From: Marvinbryantia sp964455335
GTDB taxonomy: Bacteria; Bacillota; Clostridia; Lachnospirales; Lachnospiraceae
Reading direction: 5' to 3'
DNA length: 11,090 nucleotides
Assembly: GCA_964455335.1 (NCBI GenBank)
Contig: CAYVVW010000068.1
Location: 1 to 11,090 of the forward strand
In this document: positions 1 to 6,800 of the stretch, piece after piece
Layout of the letters: each line of letters starts with the position of its first letter
Numbering within the stretch: the first letter of the stretch is position 1
Notes under the pieces: generated by a model
Databases searched by the model: none
Told to the model about the DNA's origin: nothing
What the model saw: the letters and a program-made list of their open reading frames with translations, nothing else
Position numbers and translations under genes: made by a program

Positions 1-253
1 GCAAAATGTCTTTTCCCTCCTGAAGCAGCGGCTCCATCAGGGCAACCGCAATCTCCGGCGTCACTTGCGAGGTGGTCGGCATAGACCCCGCGCGCATTCT
101 TCTGTAAAACTCGTCCAGGTCGAGTTCCTTTCCCCCACGGTAATACGTTTCCCCATCCATGATGCAAGACAGCGGCAGCACGGTCATGTCGTGCTGGCGG
201 TAGTACGATTCGGGGAGATCCGCTGTCGTATCGGTTGTAATGACATACTTCAT
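1..253 (-). CDS. DegV family protein, 5' part only (cut by window edge)
   Basis: The reading frame starts at ATG 253 and runs off the left edge after 84 codons. The N-terminus MKYVITTDTTADLP and the later segment PTTSQVTPE (about residues 59-67) are characteristic of DegV proteins. This family binds fatty acids; in Gram-positive bacteria some members (FakB) present them to the kinase FakA for phospholipid synthesis. The specific ligand of this copy cannot be read from the sequence. An AAGGAG ribosome binding site lies 10 nt before the ATG. The gene follows nadE on the same strand after a 594-bp gap filled with repeats, so cotranscription is uncertain. Clostridia usually carry several DegV paralogues, so I give no gene symbol. 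Confidence 0.88.
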   Translation of the reverse strand, partial: MKYVITTDTTADLPESYYRQHDMTVLPLSCIMDGETYYRGGKELDLDEFYRRMRAGSMPTTSQVTPEIAVALMEPLLQEGKDIL

Positions 254-331
254 CGGTCACAAACTCCTTCTCTTCCCTTGATTTTCTCGGTTCTCGTTCT
301 CGTTGCTTCCTTTTCCCTCTTCCGATTTTTC

Positions 332-685
332 CTGTTTCTTCCTTTTTTCTTTTGCTTTCTTTCGTTTCTTGCCTTTTTCTTTCTTCTTTCTCTTGCGCTC
401 TTTCGTTTCTTGTTTTTTCTTTCCTCTTTCTTTTGCTTTCTTTCGTTTCTTGCTTTTTTCTTTCTTCTTTCCCTTGCGCTCTTTCGTTTCTTGTTTTTTT
501 CTTTCCTCTTTCTTTTGCTTTCTTCCGTTTCTTGCTTTTTCTTTCTTCTTTCTCTTGCCTGCTTCCGTTTCTAGTTTTTTTCCTCTTTTTCTTGCTTTCT
601 TCCGTTTTTTGCTTTCTTCTTTCCCTTGCGCTCTTTCGTTTCTTGTTTTTTCTTTCTTCTTTCTCTTGCCCGCTTCCGTTTCCTT
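332..685. repeat. Pyrimidine-rich minisatellite, about nine ~40-bp units with an ~81-bp higher-order period
   Basis: The core CGTTTCTTG or a close variant recurs at 363, 404, 444, 485, 526, 566, 603, 637 and 677, giving spacings of 41, 40, 41, 41, 40, 37, 34 and 40. A truncated unit begins near 332. Units alternate between one ending GCTTTCTT(T/C) and one ending GCGCTCTTT or GCcTGCTTC-like, so a dimer of about 81 bp is the higher-order unit up to 603. Positions 326-697 contain a single A on the plus strand (573), so RNA from the minus strand would be almost free of U. This explains why reading frames stay open on both strands here. The array occupies most of the gap between nadE (ends 848) and the DegV gene (starts 253). 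Confidence 0.9.
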
Positions 686-705
686 GTGCGGCCGCCTATC
701 GCGGA

Positions 706-790
706 CTCTATGGCAACCGACAAAACGATTCTCGCTTCTGTCGTTTGTTGCGTCGCATTTGCTATGTGAGCAACGGGATTCCGCAGCAAA
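706..790 (-). repeat. Diverged inverted copy of the interior of the 10841-11027 element
   Basis: Read on the minus strand, this block aligns over about 85 nt with plus-strand 10906-10991, at roughly 75% identity by eye. A 13-nt exact match, AATCGTTTTGTCG, lies at 718-730 (minus) and 10967-10979 (plus). In both copies the matching part folds into the same stem-loop: here CGACAGAAGCGA, loop GAA, TCGTTTTGTCG, with one bulged G and an outer CAAC/GTTG pairing (714-750). Neither flank shows the terminal ATGATRCCAGGG sequence, so this looks like a remnant or an internal fragment. The remainder of the gap, about 791-847, shows nothing I recognise. Confidence 0.6.
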
Positions 791-847
791 TTCGCACGCA
801 TCCCCCAAATCGTCTACCGTAAGAAAAATTACGCAGTTCGGCGCGCG

Positions 848-2758
848 TCACAAATCCTCGATCTGCGCCAGCCACAGTTCGGCGCACGCGTCGCTCGGCA
901 TCCTGAGGTCGCCCCTCGGGGAGACGGCCACGCTGCCCACCCGCGGCCCGTCCGGCATGCAAGACCGCTTGAACTGCTGGGAGAAAAACCGGCGATAAAA
1001 CGTGCGCATCCATTTTCGGATCTCGTCCGCGCCGTAGGTGCTTGCAAATGCGTATTTTGCCAGCCGGTAAATCTTGGACGGCTCCTCCCCCAAGCGCAGC
1101 ATGTGGTACAAAAAGAAGTCATGCAATTCATAAGGGCCGACCAATTCCTCTGTGCGCTGCGAGATAACGCCGTCTTTTGGCGGCAGCAATTCCGGGCTGA
1201 CAGGCGTCTCCAAAATGTCGCGCAGGGCATTTGCCAGGGATGCGTCCCCACAAGTTTCGGCCCAGTGCCCCACCAGATAACGCACCAGCGTTTTGGGGAT
1301 GGACGCATTGACCGCATACATGGACATATGGTCGCCGTTGTACGTCGCCCACCCCAGGGCGAGTTCCGACAAATCCCCCGTCCCGACCACAAGCGCGCCC
1401 CTTTGGTTGGCAATGTCCATCAGCACTTGCGTGCGCTCGCGCGCCTGGCTATTTTCGTAGGTGACATCGTGCTTTTCGGGGTCTTGCCCGATGTCGCGAA
1501 AATGCTGGCGCACCGCCACGCGAATCGGGATTTCCAGCAGGGTCGCCCCCAATTTTTCCGTCAGGCGGCACGCGTTTTGGTAGGTGCGATCCGTTGTGCC
1601 AAAGCAGGGCATCGTCACCCCAAGGATGCCGGAGCGGTTCTGCCCCGCCAAATCCATCGCCCTTGCGGCAACCAGCAGGGCAAGCGTGGAGTCCAATCCC
1701 CCCGAGACGCCCACCACCACGCCGGATACGCCCGTGTGGATCAGCCGCTTTTTCAAGCCGTGCGCCTGAATTTGCAAAATCTCCTCCATACGGCGCGCGC
1801 GGCCTTCCTTTGTGGGCGGCAGAAACGGCCAGGGGGAAATGCTGCGCGTCAACGCGGTCTCCTCCTCCTGCAAATCGAACGGAACTGTCACATACGCGCT
1901 CGCTTCGGCGCGGGCAAACGTGGTCATGCGCCGCCGCTCCGCACGCAGGCGATGGATGTCCAGCTCGCTTGCGACAATCCCGTTGGAAAAGCGCTGCGAC
2001 TGCGCCAAAACCACCCCATTTTCCGCAATCAGGCTGTGCCCCGCAAACACCAGATCCGTGGTGGATTCCCCATCCCCCGCGCCCGCGTAGACGTAGCCGC
2101 ACAGCAGGCGCGCCGACTGCATGGCCACCAGCTTTTCGCGGTAGTCGGCCTTGCCCGTGTTTTCGTCACTCGCGGAAAGATTTGCGACAACGGCCGCCCC
2201 CGCCATGGCATGGCGCACGCTCGGCGGGTTCGGCACCCACAAATCCTCGCAGATCTCCGCCGCCACCAAAAGCCCTTGCAACTGCCGGCAGGAAAACAAA
2301 ATCTGCGTGCCAAACGGCACCTGCGCGCCGTCAAAATCCACCCATGTGACGGCATCGCTTCCGGGCGTAAAATTGCGCGCCTCATAAAATTCGGCATAAT
2401 TGGGCAAATGCCGCTTTGGAACGAGGCCCAACAGCCGCCCCCTTGACAGCGCCGCCGCGACATTGTACAATTTGCCGCGCGCCTCCCACGGAAGCCCGAC
2501 AAAGACCAGCGCATCCCACGCTTTGGATGCCTTGAGCACCTCCCGCAGCCCCTCTTTTGCCCCCGAAAGCAAGATTTCCTGCGCAAAGAGGTCCCCACAG
2601 GTATACCCCGTGACGCAAAGCTCCGGAAACACCACAATCTTTGCGCCAAGATCGGCCGCCTTTTGCGCCTGTTCGCATATTTTCGCGCAATTAAACGCGC
2701 AATCGGCCACCCGCAAATCGGGCGTGGCCGCCGCCACCTTGACAAACCCGTGCCTCAT
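848..2758 (-). CDS. nadE: Glutamine-dependent NAD+ synthetase
   Basis: It catalyses the last step of NAD+ synthesis: ATP-dependent amidation of deamido-NAD+, using ammonia released from glutamine. The product is 636 residues, normal for the two-domain form. The N-terminal nitrilase-like glutaminase domain shows a plausible catalytic triad: Glu46 in FPELCVTGY, Lys115 in PKRHLPNY and Cys170 in AAEICEDLW. The C-terminal synthetase domain carries the ATP pyrophosphatase loop GVSGGLDST (about 350-358). I chose ATG 2758 because homology begins at RHGFVKVAAATPDLRVADC and a GGAG lies about 9 nt before it. A longer frame to 2848 merely runs through the repeats at 2796-2996. hslO lies 214 bp upstream on the same strand. 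Confidence 0.96.
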   Translation of the reverse strand: MRHGFVKVAAATPDLRVADCAFNCAKICEQAQKAADLGAKIVVFPELCVTGYTCGDLFAQEILLSGAKEGLREVLKASKAWDALVFVGLPWEARGKLYNVAAALSRGRLLGLVPKRHLPNYAEFYEARNFTPGSDAVTWVDFDGAQVPFGTQILFSCRQLQGLLVAAEICEDLWVPNPPSVRHAMAGAAVVANLSASDENTGKADYREKLVAMQSARLLCGYVYAGAGDGESTTDLVFAGHSLIAENGVVLAQSQRFSNGIVASELDIHRLRAERRRMTTFARAEASAYVTVPFDLQEEETALTRSISPWPFLPPTKEGRARRMEEILQIQAHGLKKRLIHTGVSGVVVGVSGGLDSTLALLVAARAMDLAGQNRSGILGVTMPCFGTTDRTYQNACRLTEKLGATLLEIPIRVAVRQHFRDIGQDPEKHDVTYENSQARERTQVLMDIANQRGALVVGTGDLSELALGWATYNGDHMSMYAVNASIPKTLVRYLVGHWAETCGDASLANALRDILETPVSPELLPPKDGVISQRTEELVGPYELHDFFLYHMLRLGEEPSKIYRLAKYAFASTYGADEIRKWMRTFYRRFFSQQFKRSCMPDGPRVGSVAVSPRGDLRMPSDACAELWLAQIEDL

Positions 2759-2795
2759 CTGATCCCACTCCCACTTTCCAGAAGGCGTTCTGCCG

Positions 2796-2996
2796 CTTGC
2801 CATTTCCCCAAAAATTCTCATGACGGGAGGCTTCTTGCCATTTTCCAAAAACCCTCACGACGAGAGACCTCTTGCTATTTTCCCAAGAAAACCTCACGAC
2901 GGGATGCTTCTTGCTATTTCCCCAAGAAATCCTCACGACGAGAGGCTTCTTGCTATTTCCTCGAAAAAATCCTCACGACGAGAGGCTTCTTGCCAT
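2796..2996. repeat. Tandem array of 37-40 bp units continuous with the 3' end of hslO
   Basis: Units beginning CTTGC(C/T)ATTT on the plus strand start at 2796, 2834, 2871, 2910, 2949 and 2989 (spacings 38, 37, 39, 39, 40). The last start lies inside hslO. On the minus strand the final hslO codons and TGA (reading MARSLSS-stop) form the first unit, and each further unit repeats a form of GCAAGAAGCCTCTCGTCGTG. The better-preserved units can form a small RNA hairpin, TTCTTG with CAAGAA around a 9-nt loop. A CCTC/GAGG pairing is also possible across ACGACGA. The array fills the 214-bp hslO-nadE gap up to about 38 bp before the nadE start. Confidence 0.9.
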
Positions 2997-3863
2997 GTCC
3001 CCGACTTCCTCCGGCGAAAAGACATATTTGCTGTTGCAAAAATGGCAGGCCACCTCCACGGGTTTCCCTTCTTTTTCCATCGACAGCAATTCCGCTTTGC
3101 CCACGCTTAGAAGCACCTTTTCCACGCGTTCCCTGGAGCAGTTGCAGAAAAACCGCACGGGCATCGCGTCCGCCACCTGCGGGGAAAGCCCGCAAAGCAG
3201 CTTTTCCAGAATCCCCTCGGGCATCATCCCTGCATCGAGCATCGCCGTCACGGACGTGACCGCCTTTAAGTTTTCCTCAAGGCGCGCCGTCACTTCTTCC
3301 GTTGCAAAAGGCAAAAGCTGCACCAAAAAACCGCCCGCGCGCGCCACCGTATTTTCCTTGTTCATCAGGACGCCCAGCCCAACGGCCGAGGGCACTTGCT
3401 CGGATGTGGCAAAATAATAGGTCAGATCTTCCGCAATCTCCCCTGTCTGCAGGAGCGTCTCGCCCGCATAGGGTTCTTTTAAGCCGAGGTCTTTTCGGAC
3501 ACTTAAGACCCCCTTGCCCACCGCGCCCGCCACGTCGAGTTTGCCCTTGGCGTTCGCGGGAATCAGCACAGTTGGGTTGCCCACATATCCCTTGACGTTG
3601 CCCTTTGCGTCCGCGGTGACCGTGATCCCCGCGAGGGGGCCGTCCGCCGTAATTTGCAAGGTCAGCAAGTCCTTGTCACCCTTCATCATGCTGCCCATAA
3701 TCGCCCCCGCGGTCAAAAGCCGGCCGAGCGCGGCCGTCGCCACAGGGCTTGTCTCATGCCGCCTTCTCGCTTCTTCTACGGTGTCGCGCGTGGTCGCCGC
3801 AAATGCGCGCACCTGCCCATCTCCCGCCGTCGCCCGCACCAGGTAATCTTTCTGCCCTTCCAT
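2973..3863 (-). CDS. hslO: Hsp33 redox-regulated chaperonin
   Basis: A cytoplasmic holdase chaperone that is activated when oxidants release zinc from a C-terminal cysteine centre. From ATG 3863 the product is 296 residues, the usual Hsp33 length. The family-typical N-terminus DYLVRATAGDGQVRAFAA follows directly after MEGQK. The C-terminus has the complete redox switch: Cys240-X-Cys242 (FFCNCS) and Cys273-X2-Cys276 (ACHFC). The ribosome binding site GAGGAG lies just upstream. An in-frame duplicate of the ribosome binding site and start lies 69 bp upstream at ATG 3932, which would give 319 residues. I prefer 3863 because it matches family length, but 3932 has an equally good site. The stop codon lies inside the 37-40 bp repeat array. 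Confidence 0.94.
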   Translation of the reverse strand: MEGQKDYLVRATAGDGQVRAFAATTRDTVEEARRRHETSPVATAALGRLLTAGAIMGSMMKGDKDLLTLQITADGPLAGITVTADAKGNVKGYVGNPTVLIPANAKGKLDVAGAVGKGVLSVRKDLGLKEPYAGETLLQTGEIAEDLTYYFATSEQVPSAVGLGVLMNKENTVARAGGFLVQLLPFATEEVTARLEENLKAVTSVTAMLDAGMMPEGILEKLLCGLSPQVADAMPVRFFCNCSRERVEKVLLSVGKAELLSMEKEGKPVEVACHFCNSKYVFSPEEVGDMARSLSS

Positions 3864-3941
3864 ACGCTCCTCTGCCTTAAGCTGCGCATCCACCGACTCC
3901 TCCACCACCAAGCAATCCTTCTGTCTTTCCATGCGCTCCTC
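3837..3941 (-). repeat. 69-bp in-frame duplication of the hslO start region
   Basis: On the minus strand AGAGGAGCG-ATG followed by a MExQKDxLV-coding segment occurs twice, at 3906-3941 and 3837-3872. The two ATGs (3932 and 3863) are exactly 69 bp (23 codons) apart. The upstream copy reads MERQKDCLV and the downstream one MEGQKDYLV, then continues into Hsp33. The sequence between them stays open and in frame, so translation from either start gives Hsp33 with or without a 23-residue leader. The copies differ at several positions, so the duplication is not very recent. Confidence 0.85.
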
Positions 3942-3942
3942 T

Positions 3943-3962
3943 CCTACCCATCCGAAAACTGC
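3943..3962 (-). promoter_or_regulatory. Leader motif shared with aroK, upstream of hslO
   Basis: On the minus strand GCAGTTTTCGGATGGGTAGG lies 10 nt before the first hslO ATG (3932) and runs into its GGAG ribosome binding site. Nearly the same string, with one substitution and one extra base, lies in the same place before aroK (10751-10771). No function is known to me. It could be a regulatory leader sequence or a remnant of a dispersed repeat. Confidence 0.4.
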
Positions 3963-3991
3963 ATCGCGGCAGCCCTTGACTCCCACCGCCA

Positions 3992-4756
3992 TCACTTCTG
4001 CGCCAGTACAAGCAGCCGCTCCGTCTCCCTGCGCGGCAGCCTCCGGCCATCCGCGTCCAGTATGAGCCAATAGGAAAATCCCGCTTCTGAGAGCATCTCC
4101 ACATAGGTCACCAAAGGATACGCGTAGATGTTGTGCGTTTCCTGAATCTTGTCGTACCGGTTGTCCGCCCCTTGCACAAAACAAGTCAGATCGTAGGAAT
4201 TGTGCGACCCGTCTTGATTTGCGTGGTTCTCCCAAATCAGGCTGTAGCCATCCCCATGTTTGGCCACCACCGTATCTCCCATGGTCTCCCGCAGGCAGTA
4301 AGGCATTTTGCAGTCAAACAAAAAGAGTCCTCCCGGGTCCAGGTAGTTGCACACCCGGCGAAAGACATTCCCGATGTCCGCCTCGGTTTCCAGGTAATTG
4401 AGGGAGTCGCACATGCAAACAGCGGCGCGCACCGTGCCATACAGCTCCAGTTCGCGCATATCCTGCTGCAAATACAAAATGTCAAGCCCGGACGCCTCTT
4501 TTTTTTCTGACGCAACCGAGAGCATCTCGGCAGAGGCATCCACGCCGATCACGTCATATCCGATGAGCGCGAGCCGCTCTGTGAGATTTCCCGTCCCGCA
4601 GCAGAGATCCAGCACAAGGCCGTCCTTGATCCCGCGGGAAGCGAGAGACCAAAAGATCCAGGACAGCCACTCATTATAAGGGGTGTCCTCCATCAGCCGG
4701 TCATAGATCGGCGCAAGCGCGCCATATGCGTCGCCGCCGCAAATATCCTGTCCCAT
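3992..4756 (-). CDS. Class I SAM-dependent methyltransferase
   Basis: A 254-residue protein with the Rossmann-fold methyltransferase signature: motif I VLDLCCGTGNLT (about residues 48-59) and the acidic residue ending strand beta-2 in GVDASAEML (Asp73). CDSLNYL and LDPGGLFLFD follow, typical of the later core strands. The N-terminal YGALAPIYDRLM and C-terminal YVEMLSEAGFS resemble the small uncharacterised methyltransferases common in Clostridia. The substrate cannot be inferred. GGGAGG lies 5 nt before ATG 4756. The gene sits between the COG2426 membrane-protein gene and hslO on the same strand, which suggests one transcript but not a shared pathway. Confidence 0.9.
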   Translation of the reverse strand: MGQDICGGDAYGALAPIYDRLMEDTPYNEWLSWIFWSLASRGIKDGLVLDLCCGTGNLTERLALIGYDVIGVDASAEMLSVASEKKEASGLDILYLQQDMRELELYGTVRAAVCMCDSLNYLETEADIGNVFRRVCNYLDPGGLFLFDCKMPYCLRETMGDTVVAKHGDGYSLIWENHANQDGSHNSYDLTCFVQGADNRYDKIQETHNIYAYPLVTYVEMLSEAGFSYWLILDADGRRLPRRETERLLVLAQK

Positions 4757-4807
4757 GCCAACCTCCCAAAGGCCATCAAAAACTTATGCGCAAATGCGTG
4801 CCAAAAG

Positions 4808-4862
4808 AAAACTGCGCGTCAGAAGTAAAACTGCGCATCAAACGAAAACTGCGCGTCAGAAG
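4808..4862. repeat. Three-copy 18-19 bp tandem repeat at the 3' end of the COG2426 gene
   Basis: AAAACTGCGC(G/A)TCA recurs with ACTGCGC at 4811, 4830 and 4848 (spacings 19 and 18). On the minus strand the first unit begins at the stop codon of the upstream gene (TTCTGACGCGCAGTTTT, with TGA at 4856-4858). Two further units run into the methyltransferase leader. The middle copy differs at two or three positions. There is no T-run of the kind an intrinsic terminator needs. Confidence 0.85.
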
Positions 4863-5353
4863 AAAAATCCCGGAATGATGTATGAAATCACGGTCATGAT
4901 GACCGTCGCAATGCAAATGCCCGCCACAATCGCCGGAAATGCCTTTTTGAACTTCATGTCCAGCATGGACGCAATCAGCGCGCCCGTCCACGCCCCCGTG
5001 CCCGGCAGCGGAATACCGACAAAGAGCATCAGCCCCCAAAACTCATATTTCTCGATGGCTTCTCTTTTGCCCATGGCGCGCGCTTCCATTTTTTCCACGA
5101 AGGGGCGAAACCGCTCGCGGCGGCGCAGCCAATCGAAAATCGGCGTGATCAAGAGTAAAATAAACGGCACTGGAACGATGTTGCCCGCCACGCAAATGGC
5201 AATGCCTTTCCACATCTCAATGCCAAGCGCGGAGGCAGCAACCAGCCCGCCGCGCAATTCCAAAACCGGTGTCATGGAAATGATAAACACGAGCACTTCC
5301 TTTGACACCAGCCCTCCCAGGGCGTCCACAATGGCCTGTGACAATCCATTCAT
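4856..5353 (-). CDS. COG2426 / small multi-drug export family membrane protein
   Basis: A 165-residue integral membrane protein. Hydrophobic segments lie at about residues 14-31, 50-73, 105-130 and 140-162. A strongly charged cytoplasmic-type loop (about 76-104, DWLRRRERFRPF onwards) separates two halves. The paired motifs ELRGGL (32-37) and PLPGTGAWTGA (115-125) are the signature of the Sm_multidrug_ex / COG2426 family. The family name is historical and a transport substrate is not established, so I would not call it a drug exporter on this evidence. ATG 5353 is chosen over an upstream in-frame start at 5413 because the extra 20 residues are not family-like and cross the palindromic repeat at 5384. 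The SD is modest (AAAGGA, 13 nt away). Confidence 0.85.
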   Translation of the reverse strand: MNGLSQAIVDALGGLVSKEVLVFIISMTPVLELRGGLVAASALGIEMWKGIAICVAGNIVPVPFILLLITPIFDWLRRRERFRPFVEKMEARAMGKREAIEKYEFWGLMLFVGIPLPGTGAWTGALIASMLDMKFKKAFPAIVAGICIATVIMTVISYIIPGFFF

Positions 5354-5383
5354 CGCAGATCCAGATTCCTTTCTACAAAATTT

Positions 5384-5415
5384 ATGATGCCAGGGGCTCA
5401 AACCCTTTCCCACGA
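5384..5415. repeat. Short dispersed palindromic-family repeat
   Basis: This 32-nt block begins ATGATGCCAGGGG and ends CCCTTTCCCACGA. It matches 11036-11067 at about 25 of 32 positions, including the last 13 exactly. It also shares ATGATGCCAGGG with the left end of the 10841-11027 element. It lies in the 69-bp gap between the aminotransferase stop and the COG2426 gene start, close to both. No transposase or open reading frame belongs to it. Confidence 0.7.
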
Positions 5416-5422
5416 TTTTCCT

Positions 5423-6613
5423 TTACATCGCTTCGGTCTCCTGTGCCAGGGCCGCAAATGCGGGCAATGCGTTTTGCACGGTCTCATACGCGACGCAATA
5501 GGCGATCCGCACGTAGCCTGAGCAGCCAAAAGAAGATCCTGGCACGAACAGTAAGTGATGTTTCTTCGCCATCTCGCAAAATACTGCTTCGTCCGGGATG
5601 GGCGACTTGACAAACATGTAAAACGCGCCCTGCGGGCGAACCATGGAAAATCCCAGCCGCGAAAGCCCAGCGCAGAGCGTTTCCCGGTTGCGGTTGTAAT
5701 AGGCCACATCCACTTTTGCGTCGAGGCAGCGCGCGACCACGCGCTGGAATAAAGACGGCGCATTCACATATCCGAGAATCCGGTTGGCGCAGATTGCGGC
5801 CTCGCGGATCTCCCCCGCGCCGTCCAGTTCGTCCGGCAGAACCAGATACCCGATGCGCTCGCCCGGCAGCGACAGCGACTTGCTAAAGGAATACCCGACG
5901 ATCGTATTGCGGTAATACTTCGTCAGGTAAGGCACCTCTACGCCGTCGTAGACCAGCTCCCGATATGGCTCGTCCGAGACAAGGTAGATGCTTGTCCCAA
6001 ACTCCCGCTGCTTCTCCTCCAACAGCTGCGCCATTTGCCGAATCAGCGTTTCCCCATAGACCACACCCGTCGGGTTGTTCGGGGAATTTACAAGGACGGC
6101 TTTTGTCCGCTTCGTGATCGCCCGCGCAAGCTCCCCGAGGTCTGGCAAAAACGTCTCCGCATCCGTCCGAACCTCCCGCAGGACGCCCCCATGATTTGTG
6201 ACATACCAGCGGTATTCGCCAAAATAGGGGGAAAAAACCGCCACCTCATCCCCTGGATCCAGCAAGGTCTGGAAAACCACGTTGAGACCGCCCGCCGCGC
6301 CGACGGTCATCAGGATCGCCTCCGCGCCGAAAGACGTGCCAAACCGCCTGTTGAGGGAATCGGCTACGGCTTTTCGCACATCCGCAAATCCCGCGTTGCC
6401 CATGTACCCATGCACCATGCGGGAATCCTCCCCGTCGAGAATTTCCAAGATGGCCTCCCGAATTTCCCCAGGCGCCGGCACGTTCGGGTTGCCCAGGCTG
6501 AAATCGTACACATGTTCCGCCCCATACTGCGCGGCCATCCGCTGCCCTTCCTCAAACATGGCGCGCACGGCCGAACTGTTTCGCACCATGGATTCCATCT
6601 GCTTCGCAATCAT
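5423..6613 (-). CDS. PLP-dependent class I/II aminotransferase
   Basis: A 396-residue fold-type I aminotransferase. Visible motifs are NSPNNPTG (176-183), SDEPY with the PLP-pyridine Asp at 214, and the Schiff-base lysine Lys245 in YSFSKSLSLPGERIGY. The N-terminal stretch MVRNSSAVRAMFEEG with DFSLGNPNVPAP is typical of a clostridial group close to aspartate aminotransferases. The amino-acid substrate cannot be told from sequence alone. I place the start at ATG 6613, preceded by AAAGGG at 7 nt, because homology to the family begins there. An in-frame ATG at 6703 has a better SD (AGGAG, 8-9 nt away) but lies inside a tandem duplication and would add 30 residues of non-family sequence. Confidence 0.92.
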   Translation of the reverse strand: MIAKQMESMVRNSSAVRAMFEEGQRMAAQYGAEHVYDFSLGNPNVPAPGEIREAILEILDGEDSRMVHGYMGNAGFADVRKAVADSLNRRFGTSFGAEAILMTVGAAGGLNVVFQTLLDPGDEVAVFSPYFGEYRWYVTNHGGVLREVRTDAETFLPDLGELARAITKRTKAVLVNSPNNPTGVVYGETLIRQMAQLLEEKQREFGTSIYLVSDEPYRELVYDGVEVPYLTKYYRNTIVGYSFSKSLSLPGERIGYLVLPDELDGAGEIREAAICANRILGYVNAPSLFQRVVARCLDAKVDVAYYNRNRETLCAGLSRLGFSMVRPQGAFYMFVKSPIPDEAVFCEMAKKHHLLFVPGSSFGCSGYVRIAYCVAYETVQNALPAFAALAQETEAM

Positions 6614-6666
6614 CGCCGAACCCTTTTCCCCCAGTTCCCATTCATTTCTCTTGCGCATACGAAATG

Positions 6667-6800
6667 TCTCGGTTTTAAGCGCGGGCTTTCGCACGCCCTG
6701 CATTTTCGCTATCTCCTGCGCGTGCGCGAGACGTCTCGGTTTTAAGCGCAGGCTTTCGCACGCCCTGCATTTTCGCTATCTCTTGCGTATACGCGAAACG
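6667..6800. repeat. 67-bp tandem duplication upstream of the aminotransferase
   Basis: Two copies, 6667-6733 and 6734-6800, start TCTCGGTTTTAAGCGC and differ at only a handful of positions. Partial copies flank them at about 6648-6666 and 6801-6810. The junction forms a perfect 12-bp palindrome, CGAGACGTCTCG (6727-6738). A second palindrome, GCGTATACGC, lies near the right end. On the minus strand each unit carries a purine-rich stretch and an ATG (6770 and 6703); only 6703 reads on into the aminotransferase, while 6770 stops after 31 codons. The rest of the 318-bp gap (6614-6931), mainly 6811-6931, shows no gene, promoter or terminator that I can support. Confidence 0.88.

Noticed and set aside
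332..685. A CRISPR array
   Set aside because: Units are contiguous variants of one sequence with no unique spacers, and there are no cas genes.
303..998. Long plus-strand frames rich in Phe, Leu and Ser across the pyrimidine-rich array, resembling membrane proteins
   Set aside because: The stretch has almost no A, so stop codons cannot occur on the plus strand; the hydrophobic look is a by-product of TTC and CTT repeats, and it runs on into antisense nadE.
1103..2446. A 447-codon open frame on the plus strand opposite nadE
   Set aside because: It lies antisense to a clear NAD+ synthetase, has no family resemblance and is explained by GC-rich codon use leaving the opposite strand open.
2796..2996. 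A CRISPR array with ~39-bp period
   Set aside because: The whole unit is repeated; no repeat-spacer division and no cas genes.
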